A DNA stretch of 64,000 bases from Cricetomys ansorgei (Eukaryota; Chordata; Mammalia; Rodentia; Nesomyidae): assembly GCA_026225945.1 (NCBI GenBank), contig JAMJFZ010000702.1:1-64000 (forward strand). The letters are read 5' to 3'. The number at the start of each line of letters is the position of its first letter. Within the stretch, counting starts at the first letter, position 1. The notes under the pieces were generated by a model that did no database searches, had not been told where the DNA came from, and was given only the letters and a program-made list of their open reading frames with translations. Below are positions 12,210 to 23,937 of the stretch, piece by piece. Both the position numbers and the translations under genes were made by a program.

Positions 12210-12376
12210 GGCGGACTCTGTTGGAGAAATTATTCAACCAGCAGGAGAACGGGCCTCCAGAAGAAGCAGAATAATTCTGCTCATGGATCATTGCCATGGG
12301 CCTTCTACTTCCTTTTAGTGACTGCTTCAGGGAACCATGTAAAAAGAATGCTGGGTCAAGTTCAGCTCCATTTGAT
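12210..12376 (+). CDS. Fmn2: Formin-2 internal exon (probably exon 2), carrying a premature stop
   Basis: Seen: the acceptor AG is at 12208-12209 and the donor GTAAGT starts at 12377. The exon enters with two bases of a split glycine codon and then reads [20 protein letters not shown], which I recognise as formin-2. The next codon is TAA (12272-12274) where lysine is expected. The frame then stays open to the donor and still reads formin-2-like sequence ([18 protein letters not shown], ending SSSAPFD). Other departures are TGG (Trp) at 12284-12286 where I expect Arg, and Lys-Lys at 12341-12346 where human has Asn-Gln. The exon is 167 bp and ends on a codon boundary, so skipping it would shift the frame. 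Known: formin-2 is an FH1/FH2 actin nucleator. This segment lies N-terminal to FH1. Inference: this is a true exon in its native intronic place, not a retrocopy. The TAA is a mutation, polymorphism or base error. Confidence 0.93.
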
Positions 12377-13270
12377 GTAAGTAGGAGAATCAGCTTCTGT
12401 CTGTGGGGTAGACTGCTGTTGGAGTAGCAGCTGTGATGTGTATCTGCCCAATTGCCCTGTAATTTAAAAACAACGTGGGACGCAAGTCTGCCTCCCCTGG
12501 GTCACTCAGAGCCCAGCTTGTCTATTTCTACACTTGTCTTTAGATTATGGCATTAAATATAGTTGGCAAACCTCCCCCTAACTCTTTTTTTTAAATAAAT
12601 AGTCATCAGTAACTTTCTAACCTACTCTAATCAGGGATGATTTTAAGATCACTCAGAATTTTCCTCTTTGTCAGAGAGTGAATGTGCATAGGCAAGTGTT
12701 TCTCATTGAACTACAGCTCACATATCAGTATTTACGTATAGGTCACAGACATTCATTCAGAAGCAGCACCACAGGGCAAAATACTGGTCCCAGTGGGTCA
12801 CAGGTTTCCATGGGGACTAGAATGCTATGTGAGTGTTTCCCCAACTCATTCATGCACTAAACATTGACAGAGAACAGCACCATCTGCCCTTACCCAGGCC
12901 CCCATTCACAAGAGTTAATAGTGTGGAACTCAAAAGGCAAAAGGTATATTCATAACTTATCATGAATATCAGTGCTTCTGGACTGGTGTCTTCAAGCCAG
13001 AGTGTTATTAACTTCCTCAGGTATGTGGTGTATGTGTGGCATGCTTCTGAGAAGAATGCATTTAAAGCTCAGACAGGCAGGGATTCCTATATATGTACAT
13101 CTCTCATGAGAAGCTGGGAGGTCTGGTTGGATCTCTTGTGCACAGCCCAGTAATCCAGTATTTCAGTACATCGAATTCTGATTCACAAACTACATTTGTT
13201 AGAGTATTGCCAAATGTACCTCAAAATACACAGAATGTGAATAGAGGCCAAAGTCAAAAGCTGGTCATAG

Positions 13271-13388
13271 AACTAGGTGTGGTGGCTCAGGCCCATGATC
13301 CCAGCACCTGGGAGGCTGATGCAGGAGGATCAAGAGTTTCAGGGTCAACCTGAGCTACATAGTAAGGCTTTGTCCCCAGAACCAAAAA
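13271..13388 (+). repeat. B1 SINE
   Basis: It starts 'aactaggtgtggtggctcag', has 'cccagcacctgggaggctga' and 'ctgagctacatagtaaggct', and ends in a short A-rich tail. It is a diverged B1 with an intact B-box-like area. Confidence 0.82.
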
Positions 13389-14496
13389 GTATGAAAAGAT
13401 GATCATAAATATCAAAAGGTCTATTCTTGGTGCCTCCTGTTTCCCAATCCTAACTTGTGGTCTTTCCCCATCTCCCTTTAGTATGAGCAGAATAAATCTC
13501 ATAAAACATTCTGAGATCTCAGTTCTGATCTGTGACAAAAATTCTACATAATGACTTGAGAACCTTCTTTAAGGTTTATTTATTTTTATTATGAGCCTTT
13601 TTTATTGACATGGCAGCCAATCACTTCTAGATAGACCTTTTTCTCCTGTGGAAAGAATTACATAATTTAAAAATTTCCCTCTCTTCTCTGTGGGAGCTGT
13701 GTGATTCTTGAGACAGAACATGATGACTACAATGTATTATGCTTTAGAGCTACATTATGGTAGATATCAATATGGAAATTTTGAGATATGGTAAACACAA
13801 TACATTTAGAGGGAAACACTGTGTCTATGTTGTATCCTATTATTTAATTATTATAGCCATTACCATCTTCATCAGAGCAGCTGTGACTATTTACATGGTC
13901 TAGCCTGTTGATAGTCCATCATAGAAGAAGGAGGGAGGAGTGGGCTGGTTTACTCTCACCTGAGATTCCAGCCGCTCTTCTCAGCATTATGTAATTCTGT
14001 CCAAGCTTCTCATGGTCTTGTAGAATATTCTGGGAGTTCCTAGAGTATATGGTGTGTGCCAGTTTAACTGAAGGGATAGGGGACTGCATCTCTGCAGTTG
14101 TGGGGAAATTGTCATCTAGGCTGGAGTGAGACTATTCAGTGATATAGCTGTTTGGGAGTCATCCACCCTACTGTATGTAGCATCCCTTCCCATTGCTCCG
14201 TAAGTAAGCACAATAAGGACATTGATTTGCCATTGAACTTCCATGGAATTGTTATTTCAATGTGTCATTTTTTCTCTAGTGGAGAGAATAGATGTGAATG
14301 TAAATTTGCTCATAGTGTCCTAGGAGTTCATGTCTAGCACTTTCTTTCTACGAAAACTGTTATCAAATTAACTTTATCTTCCTCACTAAAGCTCAGAACT
14401 AGAAAATCTTTTCACTCAGGAAATACAAAATTGGAATAAACTGAAAAGAACAGGATATCCCCATCCCTTCATTTAAAAGGTTTTATATTTATTTAT

Positions 14497-14577
14497 TATT
14501 GTGATGCTATGGGATAAACTCAGGTCACCAAATATGCTAGGAAAGAGATCTGCCAATGAGTCACACTCTTTGCCTTT
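14497..14577 (-). repeat. ID-type (tRNA-Ala-derived) SINE fragment, antisense
   Basis: The antisense ID pattern 'gctatgggataaactcaggt … atgctaggaaag … tgagtcacac' is recognisable but diverged. Confidence 0.5.
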
Positions 14578-15532
14578 CTCTTTTTAAGTTAAACTGGTTA
14601 TTTTCCATGTGTCACCTTCCTCAACCCTGGTGTTGGAGGGAACAGGAAGACTTCTTTAGCCACGCTGTCTTGGAAGGTAGCTATGTGTCACATGAAAGTA
14701 AAAACAAACATACAAAATAAAGATTTCATTCCAAGCTTGAAGTGATTATTTTCCTCCTTGAGGTATTGCTTGGCTGTGTACGGCTTTTCTAGTCCCCACA
14801 CCAACTGAACACAGAGAGGAAATTGAAGGAGCTCTCATGGGAAATGTTGTTCCATATTCTAACATAGCAGATCAGAAACAGCACCAGGGCTTACTGAGTA
14901 CAGAGTGAAGGATATGAAGACTGAGGCGAGGCATCAGTAGAGGATGGGAAGAAATGTGCTGGGCTCTGGGGAGAGATATTTCTGATAATTAGTCCTCTCT
15001 GCTGATTTCCAGAAAGAGATGGTTGTGAACATTTTCAACTAACAATTCTCCCAGAGACAGTTCTTTTCAAGATGGAACCCAGTAGGACTAAGCTTGTAGT
15101 TGCCAACTCTTCCTGTCCCTAATTTTTGTAACAACATTCTACCCATGCATGTTTTCTACATAAAATGCCTGTATTTTTTTGATATGAGGATCTTACAGAT
15201 GTGTTCATGAATTGACCTACTTCAGCTAAAAGATTTCTGATGTTAGTCTTTTGTTATCCTGAACCTTTTAAGGGCTTATTTTGATTCCTAGTGTTTTAGA
15301 AAATATAAGGACATTACTTCCAACCCTCACATTACCTGGTTAAAAAAAAAACACACCAAGTTTCAGTATCATTGTTAACTCTCACAAATACTAAGGAATT
15401 TATCCTACAGGCCAAATGTCAATAAAATTGACATAATTAATTGACATAAATAATTCTAGTAAAAAGGAAAGCTTTATTAAGCAACAACCAAAAAGAGGTA
15501 GGAGAGAGCTATGGGTACAGGGCAATGGCCTC

Positions 15533-15890
15533 TGTGGTGTTTTGAAAGAGAATGGTTCCCATAGGTTCATATATTGTATGCTTGGTCTCCAGGCGGTGAA
15601 GCTGCTTGGAAAGGATTGGAGGTGAGGGTCACTGGGGGTGGGCTTTGAGGTTTTAAAAGCCATTCTCAGCTAGAATTTTCTCTCTCTTTCTGCCCCATGG
15701 CTGTTTTCTCAGCATGCAGGGTCTTAGCTACTACTCCTGCACTGTTGCCTGCTGGCCTGCTGCCATACCCCCACCATGGTAATCATGGACTCACTCTCTG
15801 AAACTATAAGCAAGCCTCCAATTAAATGCTTTCTTTTATAAATTGCCTTGGCCATGGTGTCTTCATAGCAATAGAAAAGTATTTAAGGCA
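15533..15890 (+). mobile_element. MaLR LTR, ORR1-like, sense
   Basis: It runs from tgtggtgttttgaaagagaa to aatagaaaagtatttaaggca. The ORR1 landmarks are present in order: 'ctggtctccaggcggtgaag'-like, 'gtcactgggggtgggctttg', 'ctgctgccataccccc', 'actataagcaagcctccaat' and 'attgccttggccatggtgtc'. The polyadenylation-like attaaat is at about 15818. It is moderately diverged, and no clear 5-bp target duplication remains. Confidence 0.85.
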
Positions 15891-15891
15891 T

Positions 15892-15970
15892 TCTGTAATT
15901 CCAGCACTAAAGAGGCTGTGCTAGAGGATTCATGAGTTCAAAACCAGTGTGGGTTATGTAGTAAGAACAC
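15892..15970 (+). repeat. B1 fragment (5'-truncated)
   Basis: 'ctgtaattccagcactaaag … gttcaaaaccagtgtgggtt' abuts the end of the ORR1-like LTR. The B1 left end is missing. Confidence 0.6.
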
Positions 15971-16413
15971 GTGTTAAGAATAAATAATTATGAATTATTT
16001 ATTCACAATTATGAAGGAAAGAAAGCAAAATGGGAAAGTCCAGGAAGATGTATCCTTTGGTACATAGTGATTATGAACTCAGAAAGGACAAAACAAGAGC
16101 AGCAGAGACAAAGATATTACCTAGGATCCCCATCTGGTATTCTTATGGAAGTATGTGTACAAGTCGGCTTGGTCCTAATTTGGTCAGTTTCATGTGCATG
16201 AAGGAACTCACCCATGCCCATTCCTGATTGGTTAACATTTACAAATGACTACAGGTTATGTTTCATTGATAAGGTCCTGGAGACGAAATGAGATTTTCCA
16301 GAGGATAGGAATCCATTTCTTGGAACATAATTGTGATTGGGAAGTTTTACATCATTTCCTTGGATGGATTTTCTTTGTTCATTTGTTGTATTTTGTTTTC
16401 TTTTTCTATTGAT

Positions 16414-16482
16414 GATAGAATTTAGGGCCATATAATATACATGCTAAGCAAGTCTTCTTCCACAGAGCCACATCCTCAGTTC
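16414..16482 (-). repeat. ID-type SINE fragment, antisense
   Basis: 'agaatttagggccatataat … atgctaagcaagtcttcttc' resembles an antisense, diverged ID element. Confidence 0.5.
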
Positions 16483-17732
16483 TTGTTTCTCATGCTTCTG
16501 AGGGGTGATTTGTTTATCAGTTGATTTGGCCTTCACTTCCATTTTTATTTACTGATCTTCCTAGTGAGCAGCCTGCTGTTGAGAACTGAATCCCCAGAAC
16601 CACTGGGAGAGAGCAAGAAAACCACTGAAATAAGGTCAACACAAGCATAAATTAGATAGAGAAGTACACTAACTTATTGATAGTCAATATACTACGAATG
16701 ACCATGGGGCAGAGCTCAGCAAACAAGTGTGTAAGTGGAGCCTCTGCTGGCCACACTTAGCTTGCAGCCTGTGGGTGAAACAAGTTCTGCTACCATTTCA
16801 TCTCCAGAGTATATCAACACAGTGCTGAGATCTGTTCAGGAGGACCAGTCTCCATGGTTTCAATCACCACTCATCATTAAAGTCAAAGCTATAGAAATGA
16901 GGCTATGGAAGTCAGATTCTGCTGGAGCTTCAGAGTTCTTCCCACCATCCCTGAAGGTCACAGAAGAGAGTTGGCTCCAGAGATTGGTCCAGTGCTGACC
17001 TCATTCTGTGATTCTGAGTTCAACGAGGCTCCACACTGGTGAGTTCAGCTCCTAGCCACCAACAGCAGGACTAGTGAACATCTGCCTACCTTTCACTGCT
17101 GTTATGCTCACTTTATACCATCTGAACTTCTTGACATCACCCTCTTAGGGACTCCTCTTCAGCCCTCCCTCACTCTGGAGTTGTGGCAGGTTGACCCCAC
17201 TCCTCAGACTAGTGATCTCTCCTCTTTAGTAGGCTTCTAGGGTAGCTCAGACTTAAACAACAGGTTCTTTCTCAATGTGTTGCCTAGACGTAGCCATGTC
17301 AAGCATGGAGAATGGTAACATGGATCTTATCTTAAATGTTGACTTTTCACACAAGAGGTGCCACTGATCCAATTAATCTTCACACTGATTTAAGGCTTTC
17401 AAGAATTCTGGTCTTATCCTCTGGGCAGTACTGGCAGCCTTTTCAATGGGCCACCTGGATTTTCTTGTGGATGAGGCTTCTGTGTCTCCTCCCCCTGACA
17501 GGATGCCATGGCTGGAGCTAGTTGCTGGAGCCACGTGCTGCTCACTCCCTTGTACTGCACTTGTCTTCTGTTTCTCTGCACGTTTTAGTTGTCCCATCAG
17601 CTCCTGTGTGATTCCTGACATCCTTCAAACCCTTATGTCTTTGGACTGGAGTCTAATCTTTGTCATGACTCTTTTCTTTCATCATATCACTTAGTGGTTG
17701 CTTCTTTAATCTGGCCTTGTAAGTGAAATTTT

Positions 17733-17890
17733 ACTCTTTTTGAAAAGATTTTATTTTGAATTATGTGTATATATACATCTTTGACTGGGTGTGTGCACTT
17801 GAGTGCAGATAGATGCTTGAGGCATCAGAAAAGGATGTCAGGCCTGGAGGTGGTGGCTCATGCCTTATAATTAATCCTGCTACCACTCAG
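17733..17890. repeat. Truncated antisense B3 joined to a partial sense B1
   Basis: 17733-17838 carries the tail half of an antisense B3 ('aagattttattttgaattat … gaaaaggatgtca'). Its tRNA-like head is missing. At 17839 it switches to a sense B1 left end ('cctggaggtggtggctcatg') that stops after about 50 bp. The join suggests a B1 insertion followed by loss of both distal parts. Confidence 0.55.
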
Positions 17891-18007
17891 TACTGCTTAT
17901 ATGACCATATCCTGTAGTCATTTGTATGAACATTTTCAGACATGTGTTAGGCCTTATGTATCATCAAGAATACTTCTGAGATTATCATGGATAAGAATGT
18001 TATTTTG

Positions 18008-18172
18008 CTAAGAGTGGTGGTTCATGCCTGAAGTCCCAGGAAGCTGCGAAGGATTGCTATGTATTTGGGGCCTGTCTGAGCTATAGTGTGAGTTCAGTCT
18101 AGCTGGGTTACAGTGTGAGACCCCGTCTTATAGAAAAGAAAGAAAAGAAACAAGAAGGAAAGAAAAAAAGAG
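18008..18172 (+). repeat. B1-type SINE with A/G-rich tail
   Basis: 'ctaagagtggtggttcatgc' begins the element. 'gagaccccgtcttatagaaa' precedes an (AAAG)-rich tail to about 18172. It is strongly diverged. Confidence 0.65.
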
Positions 18173-18302
18173 AATATTTTGATCAGGTACAGGGTTTAAC
18201 AAAGTTCTAAAATATGCTGTTTTATTAATCTTATGTAAGAAGGGGAAGTAGGTGATTTCTTTTACCTCCATTATTATCAATCCAGAAGTATTACAGCAGG
18301 GT

Positions 18303-18362
18303 AAAGACAGTAACTCAGTGGTAGTACACATGACTGATATGTGTGGACTCCCATGCACCCAA
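18303..18362 (+). repeat. ID-type SINE fragment
   Basis: 'gacagtaactcagtggtagt' with the following 'acacatgactgatatgtgtg' resembles the ID tRNA-like head, diverged. Confidence 0.5.
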
Positions 18363-19529
18363 AGAACATGTGGCCTGATGACATAGGTGATCATATGAAG
18401 CAACCTGGCTTCACACACAGCTGTCCTATGTGGCCTACTTCCCTTTATCATGTCAGAAGAGGCAGATGCACCCAGCAGTGTATGGCACCCTATTTCAATC
18501 TCATGTTTAAATGTGAAATATCCTCTACAGGTACATTTTTTGAGCAATTAGTAGGTTCAATCCCAGAAGAGCAACAACAAAAAGTATTGTGAATACAGTA
18601 ATGGCATTTGCTGTTATACCTTTTAATGACCGTGTTCTGTGCTCAGTACAGATGCTGCCTTCAGTACTGCTGTGGATAGAGAAATGTCCCCAACTATGAG
18701 TTCGCTGAAGTTTACACAATGGAGCATTAAAAGCAGAAAGTGGAAGGGAAGTGTATGCAGATAGAAAGGAGTATAAAGGCATGGGCAGGCTGAAGAGAGA
18801 GTCACACAGGACAGAAAGACATTGTCTCTCATGTGATACAATGTATCAAATATACAAAATATTGTATAAACACATGAGACACAGAGGCAGAAGGGGGCTC
18901 TGGGTAGGAAGGGTAACAACAAGAGTGGGAAAGGCAGGGTCTACTGAGGAAAAGCGATAAGGGTTGGATTTGGGCAAAGTACAATGACATGTAGCTCAGT
19001 GATACGTAGCTGTGTCATAATGAAGCTCATTATTCTGTATGCTAACTGAACTTTTTTTAAAACAAAAATCTTTAAAAAGACACATTTGGGATACCCTTTT
19101 AAGGCAATGACAAGCTTTCTTTGTGTTTGCTCATTTGAGAGGATCATGCTGCTTCAGAAACACACTTTAGCTTCCGGAACTTGTAGTTTGAATCACCCGT
19201 TTGGCACACAGTGTGTGGTGGTTCCCAGTTCATCCTGATTGTGAGTGATGAATGTTTATTAAAATGTGTGGTTTAGCCTAATTCTTTGGTCATGATTTTT
19301 CTTTTGTTTCTTTTGGCTGGGTATGCCCGAACATCCATCCTTTCTGTGTTAGGGAAGTATCTTTCTCATGCCCCTCATTTCTCATGCCGCTGCTGGGCTT
19401 CCACGGCAGGGTGGAATCAGGACACAGGGAAGGTGTTTTGCACTGAGAATACAATGACCCCGTCAGGAGCTTACAGGCTCCCTTCCTAATCCTTAGTGGA
19501 CTTTGGAAACATGGAAGACTTATTTTTTT

Positions 19530-19735
19530 ACTTTTGTATTGTTTAGATCAGGGGATAACAAAGGTTTTATGTAAAGAGCCAGGTAAATGGTATTTTAGAA
19601 TTTAGTAACTGTCTTACAGACTTTATGAGGCAGAACTTATAAGTTCTGCTTTGGTGTGGATCACACAGAAAATACAGTCTATAAATGTGGCCATGTTGCC
19701 TAATAAAACTTTCATTTACGCATGGCAGTGGCAGA
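19530..19735. mobile_element. Ancient hAT-Charlie-like DNA transposon remnant (MER58/MER33 type)
   Basis: 'ttttatgtaaagagccaggt … tattttagaattt … ctaataaaactttcatttac' matches the eutherian-wide MER58/MER33-type pattern of 'gtaaagggccagatagtaaat' and 'caataaaactttatttac'. It is old and non-autonomous. The exact family is uncertain. Confidence 0.55.
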
Positions 19736-20462
19736 AGACAGCTGTTTAGACCATGACTTTCAGGTTGCAGTCGTTTGGCTCCTGGTGTTTACTCAGGTAA
19801 TATTTAGAAGGTGAATTTATTCAACGAGTTGGACTTTTCTCTCCCTAATCATATGTGATCACAAAATATTTATTACAAAGAAACTTAGGGCAGTTTACAA
19901 GCAGGGAAACTGAGAGGAGAGCTTTGATTTGCTTTAGAGAGAAGGAATGCTCACATATGTTTAGAGGCTAATGGAGGAAAAAAGGTGATGGTGGGTGAAG
20001 CGGGGAGGGGACAGAACAGAGGACAGAAGATTAAAGACTGAGGAGATTAATGTTCAAGGTCGGTAGCATTTAGTTATGAAAAGCCAAATGGGATGAGATA
20101 TGAATTCAGATGTACATTTACAGAAGAGGACATGAACTTGCTTGGGGCTTGGGGAGCAGAAAGAAGGGCACAGATGCAGTTAGCCTTCTGATATTCCTGG
20201 CTGGAAGCTGAGTGAGGGCTGCATAACTCCATTTTCCATGAATTAGCAGTCTGTGCAGGCTTACATGAGGTTTGATGTGTAGGACATATATAGAAGATCT
20301 TTCATTTAGAATATTATAAAATTTGGAATGAGACTGAATAGAATTAGAAAAAAAGTGCTCTTGGAGAGCCAAAGAAAGTGGCAGATATTGTTTCTGGCTT
20401 GGTACTGTGTCTGGCGAAGAGAAATCATTCAACTGATCTCAGGTTGGCTTTTTATGAGCATA

Positions 20463-20700
20463 TTAGCTAGTTTTCTTGTTGCTGTGATAAAACACCTGAC
20501 AAGACGCGACTTACAGGAAGAAGGGTTTATACTTGGGTTTGCTCCTATAGAGAGAGGATACAGCATGGTGGGAGCGAGGCAGGGTCATGGCTCACAGCAT
20601 AGCATCAGGCTTGCAAGACTGACTGCTCACCACTAGGTGGATCAGGAAGCAGAGAAGTGATGTCTACTTCCTCTAATGACTTCTCTTCTGCAGGGTATGA
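20463..20700 (-). mobile_element. MaLR LTR fragment (MT-like), antisense
   Basis: 'gctagttttcttgttgctgt', 'gataaaacacctgacaa' and 'ggaagaagggtttata' match the 3' end of MT-type MaLR LTRs read in reverse. 'catggtgggagcgaggcagg' and 'ggatcaggaagcagagaagt' follow in the expected order. The distal (U3) part is lost. Confidence 0.65.
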
Positions 20701-20772
20701 ATTATTTGCTCACCTTGACTCATTTTAGGCAGCTGGGCTTCAAGTCACTGTCAGTTCCTTGTTTGGTGCTTT

Positions 20773-20843
20773 TCTATTTGCTTTGAATACAGGGATTCAG
20801 ACATGCTAGTCTTGTGCTGTACTGAACTGCCTTGCTAGCCCTT
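20773..20843 (-). repeat. ID-type SINE fragment, antisense
   Basis: 'gaatacagggattcagacat … actgaactgccttgctagccc' is an antisense ID-like sequence, diverged. Confidence 0.45.
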
Positions 20844-21196
20844 GGTGCTTACAACAGTCTTCAATCTTTAAAAGCAGATTAAGCCATGCCAGGCTTTCCT
20901 AATATACCTTAAAATATTCACTTAGTCCTCATAATGATCTTAATGAGAAGTGTATTCTTTATAGGAGAAACTGAAGCACAGGAAACTTGTGATCCTGCCA
21001 CTCCTACTTGAAGTCCAGTGTCAGCACAAATTCCTCCAGTGGTGTTTTTGAAGCTCTGGCCATCTCTTGATTTGCCACTCACAGGTCCATAAAGTCCTGA
21101 AACAAAGATGTTTCTTTCCTCTGGGTGCATATTCTCTAAATGATTGCTGGTATCTGCTGTTTTCATAAGAGTAGTGACTTTTCCGTTAGTGAATTT

Positions 21197-21266
21197 TGTC
21201 TTTGTTTTTGGTGCTGGAGTTTAAACTCAGGGACTTTGTCCTGCTTAGTATCTACTGTAGCCCCAA
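21197..21266 (-). repeat. ID-type SINE fragment, antisense
   Basis: 'tttggtgctggagtttaaac … tctactgtagccccaacc' matches the antisense ID pattern (ggtgctggggattgaaccc … agccccagcc). Confidence 0.55.
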
Positions 21267-22371
21267 CCACGCACTCAGTGCTATGTATCTTTCTGATGCT
21301 TTAGAATTTTGTGTGCATAACAGGTGAAGTGTAACAGCTTCCTAGCTGAATGCTTCCAGGACATTTCTCCTCTGCTTTGCATACTGACATGAATGTGCTG
21401 TGTCAGATACATCGATGAATTTATGTTTGTGTCTTTCCATAAATTCAGGATTTGTTGAAAACCAATAAATTCCCAAACCATGTGTATTTCCTTGGTTTTG
21501 CTATTTATCATGCAACCCCTATTTTCCTTGATCGCATGGCTATTGGCCATTACAAGTTCTTTTATTCTAATCTTAATTATAAAGTTAACTCTCAGCTCAC
21601 ATACTATGCTTCGCACAGCAATAGATAGTTATAAAATGGCTGCTAACTGGTTAAAGATACTGAGGTGTTCAGAGATGCCTTAGTGGAGGCAAAGGCACAG
21701 AACCAATAAGATTTGGATAGAGTTATTGTTGGTGGCCAGAGAAGATATCCAGGAACTCACCTTGGAGGCTGCTGGAGACGTTCAGAGCTGACTCAGTTGT
21801 GAGAAGATTAGTAGACAGTTAAGTCCAGGTGAGGCTCATAGGCTCAGTCTGCTCACAGTGGATAGTCATCTGAGCAGATCCATGGATCAATACAGACAAT
21901 GTGGAGCTCAAGTCCTGGGGACAATCAGAAGGTCTTAGCCTGTGAATTCTGGAACAGGTTCATCAGTGCAACTGTGCCTAATGTTAGGATTCCTACATTT
22001 TGTGATTGGGTGAGAGGGTCTCATCCTTTGTGGGTCTAGTGTGTTTTTTAAGTACATGGGCCTGTTTTTGCTGCTGTGTTTTTGTTGCATTATTGAGCCC
22101 GTGTGTTCCCCATTTACTTAAGTACATAGGCGATAACTTCCAGTTGTCTGAGTAAGTTCTCAGTCTGCTCTGTGCTGAATCAGTGTTGGTTGCTTCCTCA
22201 CACAGTGAAAGTGCAGAGTCCTGCTTCAGGATAAGCATTCAAAGTTGAGTCAGGTGAAACAGAATCACGCGTTGGTAAGTCACAAGCTAAAAGCCCCTGT
22301 TTTAAGGTGTAATGACACATATGAATGAAAACGATCCTGAAACCTATCATTTTATATGCTAACTTAGATCA

Positions 22372-22715
22372 GTAACTAAGAGGACCTGAGTTCAGAATCC
22401 CAGCACTCACATAGAATATTGGGTGTAACATTGTGTCTAAAACCTTAGAACCAGGGGTGAGGGTGAAAAAATGGAGACAGCCATTCCAGATCCCTGAAAT
22501 TTATGGACTGACTTAGCTGAATCAGTGAACTCCAGGTTCAGTGAGAAATACTGTCTAAATAAATAAATAATAGAAATAAGGTAGATGGTGATCAATAAAG
22601 ACACCCTAGGTAGACTTTGCTTTCCTTTCCATGCACACATATGCATTCCCACAGGAACAATTATGTAGCACACACATAGAAAAACAATTAATGATAAATA
22701 AATAAATAAATGCTG
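22372..22715 (+). repeat. B4 SINE
   Basis: 'gaggacctgagttcagaatc' and 'cccagcactcacat' form the head and 'gtgaactccaggttcagtga' the B1-like part. 'gaaatactgtctaaataaat' then leads into a CA/AATA-rich tail. It carries two internal (AAAT)n patches, at about 22556-22570 and 22696-22712. Confidence 0.75.
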
Positions 22716-22932
22716 TTGTTTCACATAGCATGCAGTAACTTGGGACAGGGTACAGCCTGATTGATGGCAAAGGTTTTTAATTTATGATATTGACTAGTTC
22801 AAACTATCAGACCTCTCAGGGTACTGTAAGGATTTTTCTGTTTGAACTATTTAAAGATATTTGCCTATACAGGAAGTGGTTAATTTTCAATGTGGTGGGG
22901 TCATAAACTATCACAATTAAATAGTTAATAGA

Positions 22933-23101
22933 ATTGACTTTGGGTTTAGATGAATGAGTGGACTTTAGGCTTAGGTGGAGTGGACTCTCGGTTCAGTTGA
23001 AGGTGTGAACTTTGGGTTCAGTTGAAGGAGTGGAATTCGGGTTCAGCTGATGGAGTGGAATTTGGATTATCTATTTGGAAAAGGAGAACTTTGGGTGTAG
23101 G
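22933..23101. repeat. Minisatellite, ~25-bp unit, about 6 diverged copies
   Basis: Repeating units follow the pattern tggactttgggttcagttga plus aggag, with starts near 22959, 22981, 23006, 23031 and 23056 and degenerate edges. Units vary from about 22 to 29 bp. The array is not part of any repeat family I know. It encodes nothing obvious. Confidence 0.85.
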
Positions 23102-23640
23102 TCAGAGTGGCAGACATAGCTTGGTTTGGAGCCTAAACTAGGAATCCTGGGTTCCAATGTGGCTACTGCTTTCTCATACTTTTCATGAAGCCATTCATTG
23201 GGTTTTCCTGAGGATTCTGCTGACTCATCTAGGGGTGTGAGCAGAAGGAATTCTCTCCCCAAAATGAAAAAAACAAAAACAACCCCCCCAAAACTGCCAA
23301 GTTCATGACGAAACTTTCAAAGTTGAGACTATAATGTACTAAAAAGTTCTGACACTAAAAACTAGTTTGTGTCTTGCCAAATATGTGTAGTGTTTCAATA
23401 ATATTAATGATAACCAGAAAAAGAGACTTCTGAAAACTGTCTAAGAGTCAGATCTCAGGATGCTATGTAGCAAACCATTTCTTTTTAGCATTATATTTTA
23501 ATATGTACGTTATTACTGTAATATGGAGTGATTTTCAGTTTCACAGTAGCAGAAGCCACACTATATGTTGAGACAGAAATCCTGAGTTGCAAGCTTTATA
23601 ACTACAGGTGTGTCATATCACATTATTGAAAGACCTACTT

Positions 23641-23740
23641 CTAGGTTGGGATAAAACTCAGAGGCAAAGCACTTGATGAGTATGTCTAAGACCTTGGGTA
23701 CAATCCTTAGTCTGTCATAAGGGAGAAAAAGAAAAGGTTC
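23641..23740 (+). repeat. ID-type SINE
   Basis: 'ggttgggataaaactcagag', 'caaagcacttgatgagtatg' and 'cttgggtacaatccttagt' are followed by an A/G-rich tail. It is a diverged ID copy. Confidence 0.6.
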
Positions 23741-23842
23741 TGAGACCCAGGCACTGAGGGTGTTTGTGAGGTCATTCTCTTTCCCAAGTGTGAATTGTGA
23801 AACTGAAAGACAGTGTTCTTCATGTACTGCCTTCCAAGGTGA

Positions 23843-23937
23843 TTTTGTTTTGTTTTGCCTAGTACTGGGATTCAAACTGAGGACTCTGTGTATGCTAGGC
23901 AAGGTCTCTACCACTGACTTACTTCTCTGGGTCATAT
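23843..23937 (-). repeat. ID-type SINE, antisense
   Basis: 'cctagtactgggattcaaac', 'tatgctaggcaaggtctcta' and 'ccactgacttacttctctgg' form an antisense ID. It lies about 100 bp from a sense ID, so the pair forms a short inverted repeat. Confidence 0.65.

Noticed and set aside
12210..12376. Treating the stop-bearing Fmn2 exon as a processed pseudogene
   Set aside because: It has intronic AG and GTAAGT borders. The next exons follow 28 kb and 6 kb downstream in order and in phase, which a retrocopy would not show.
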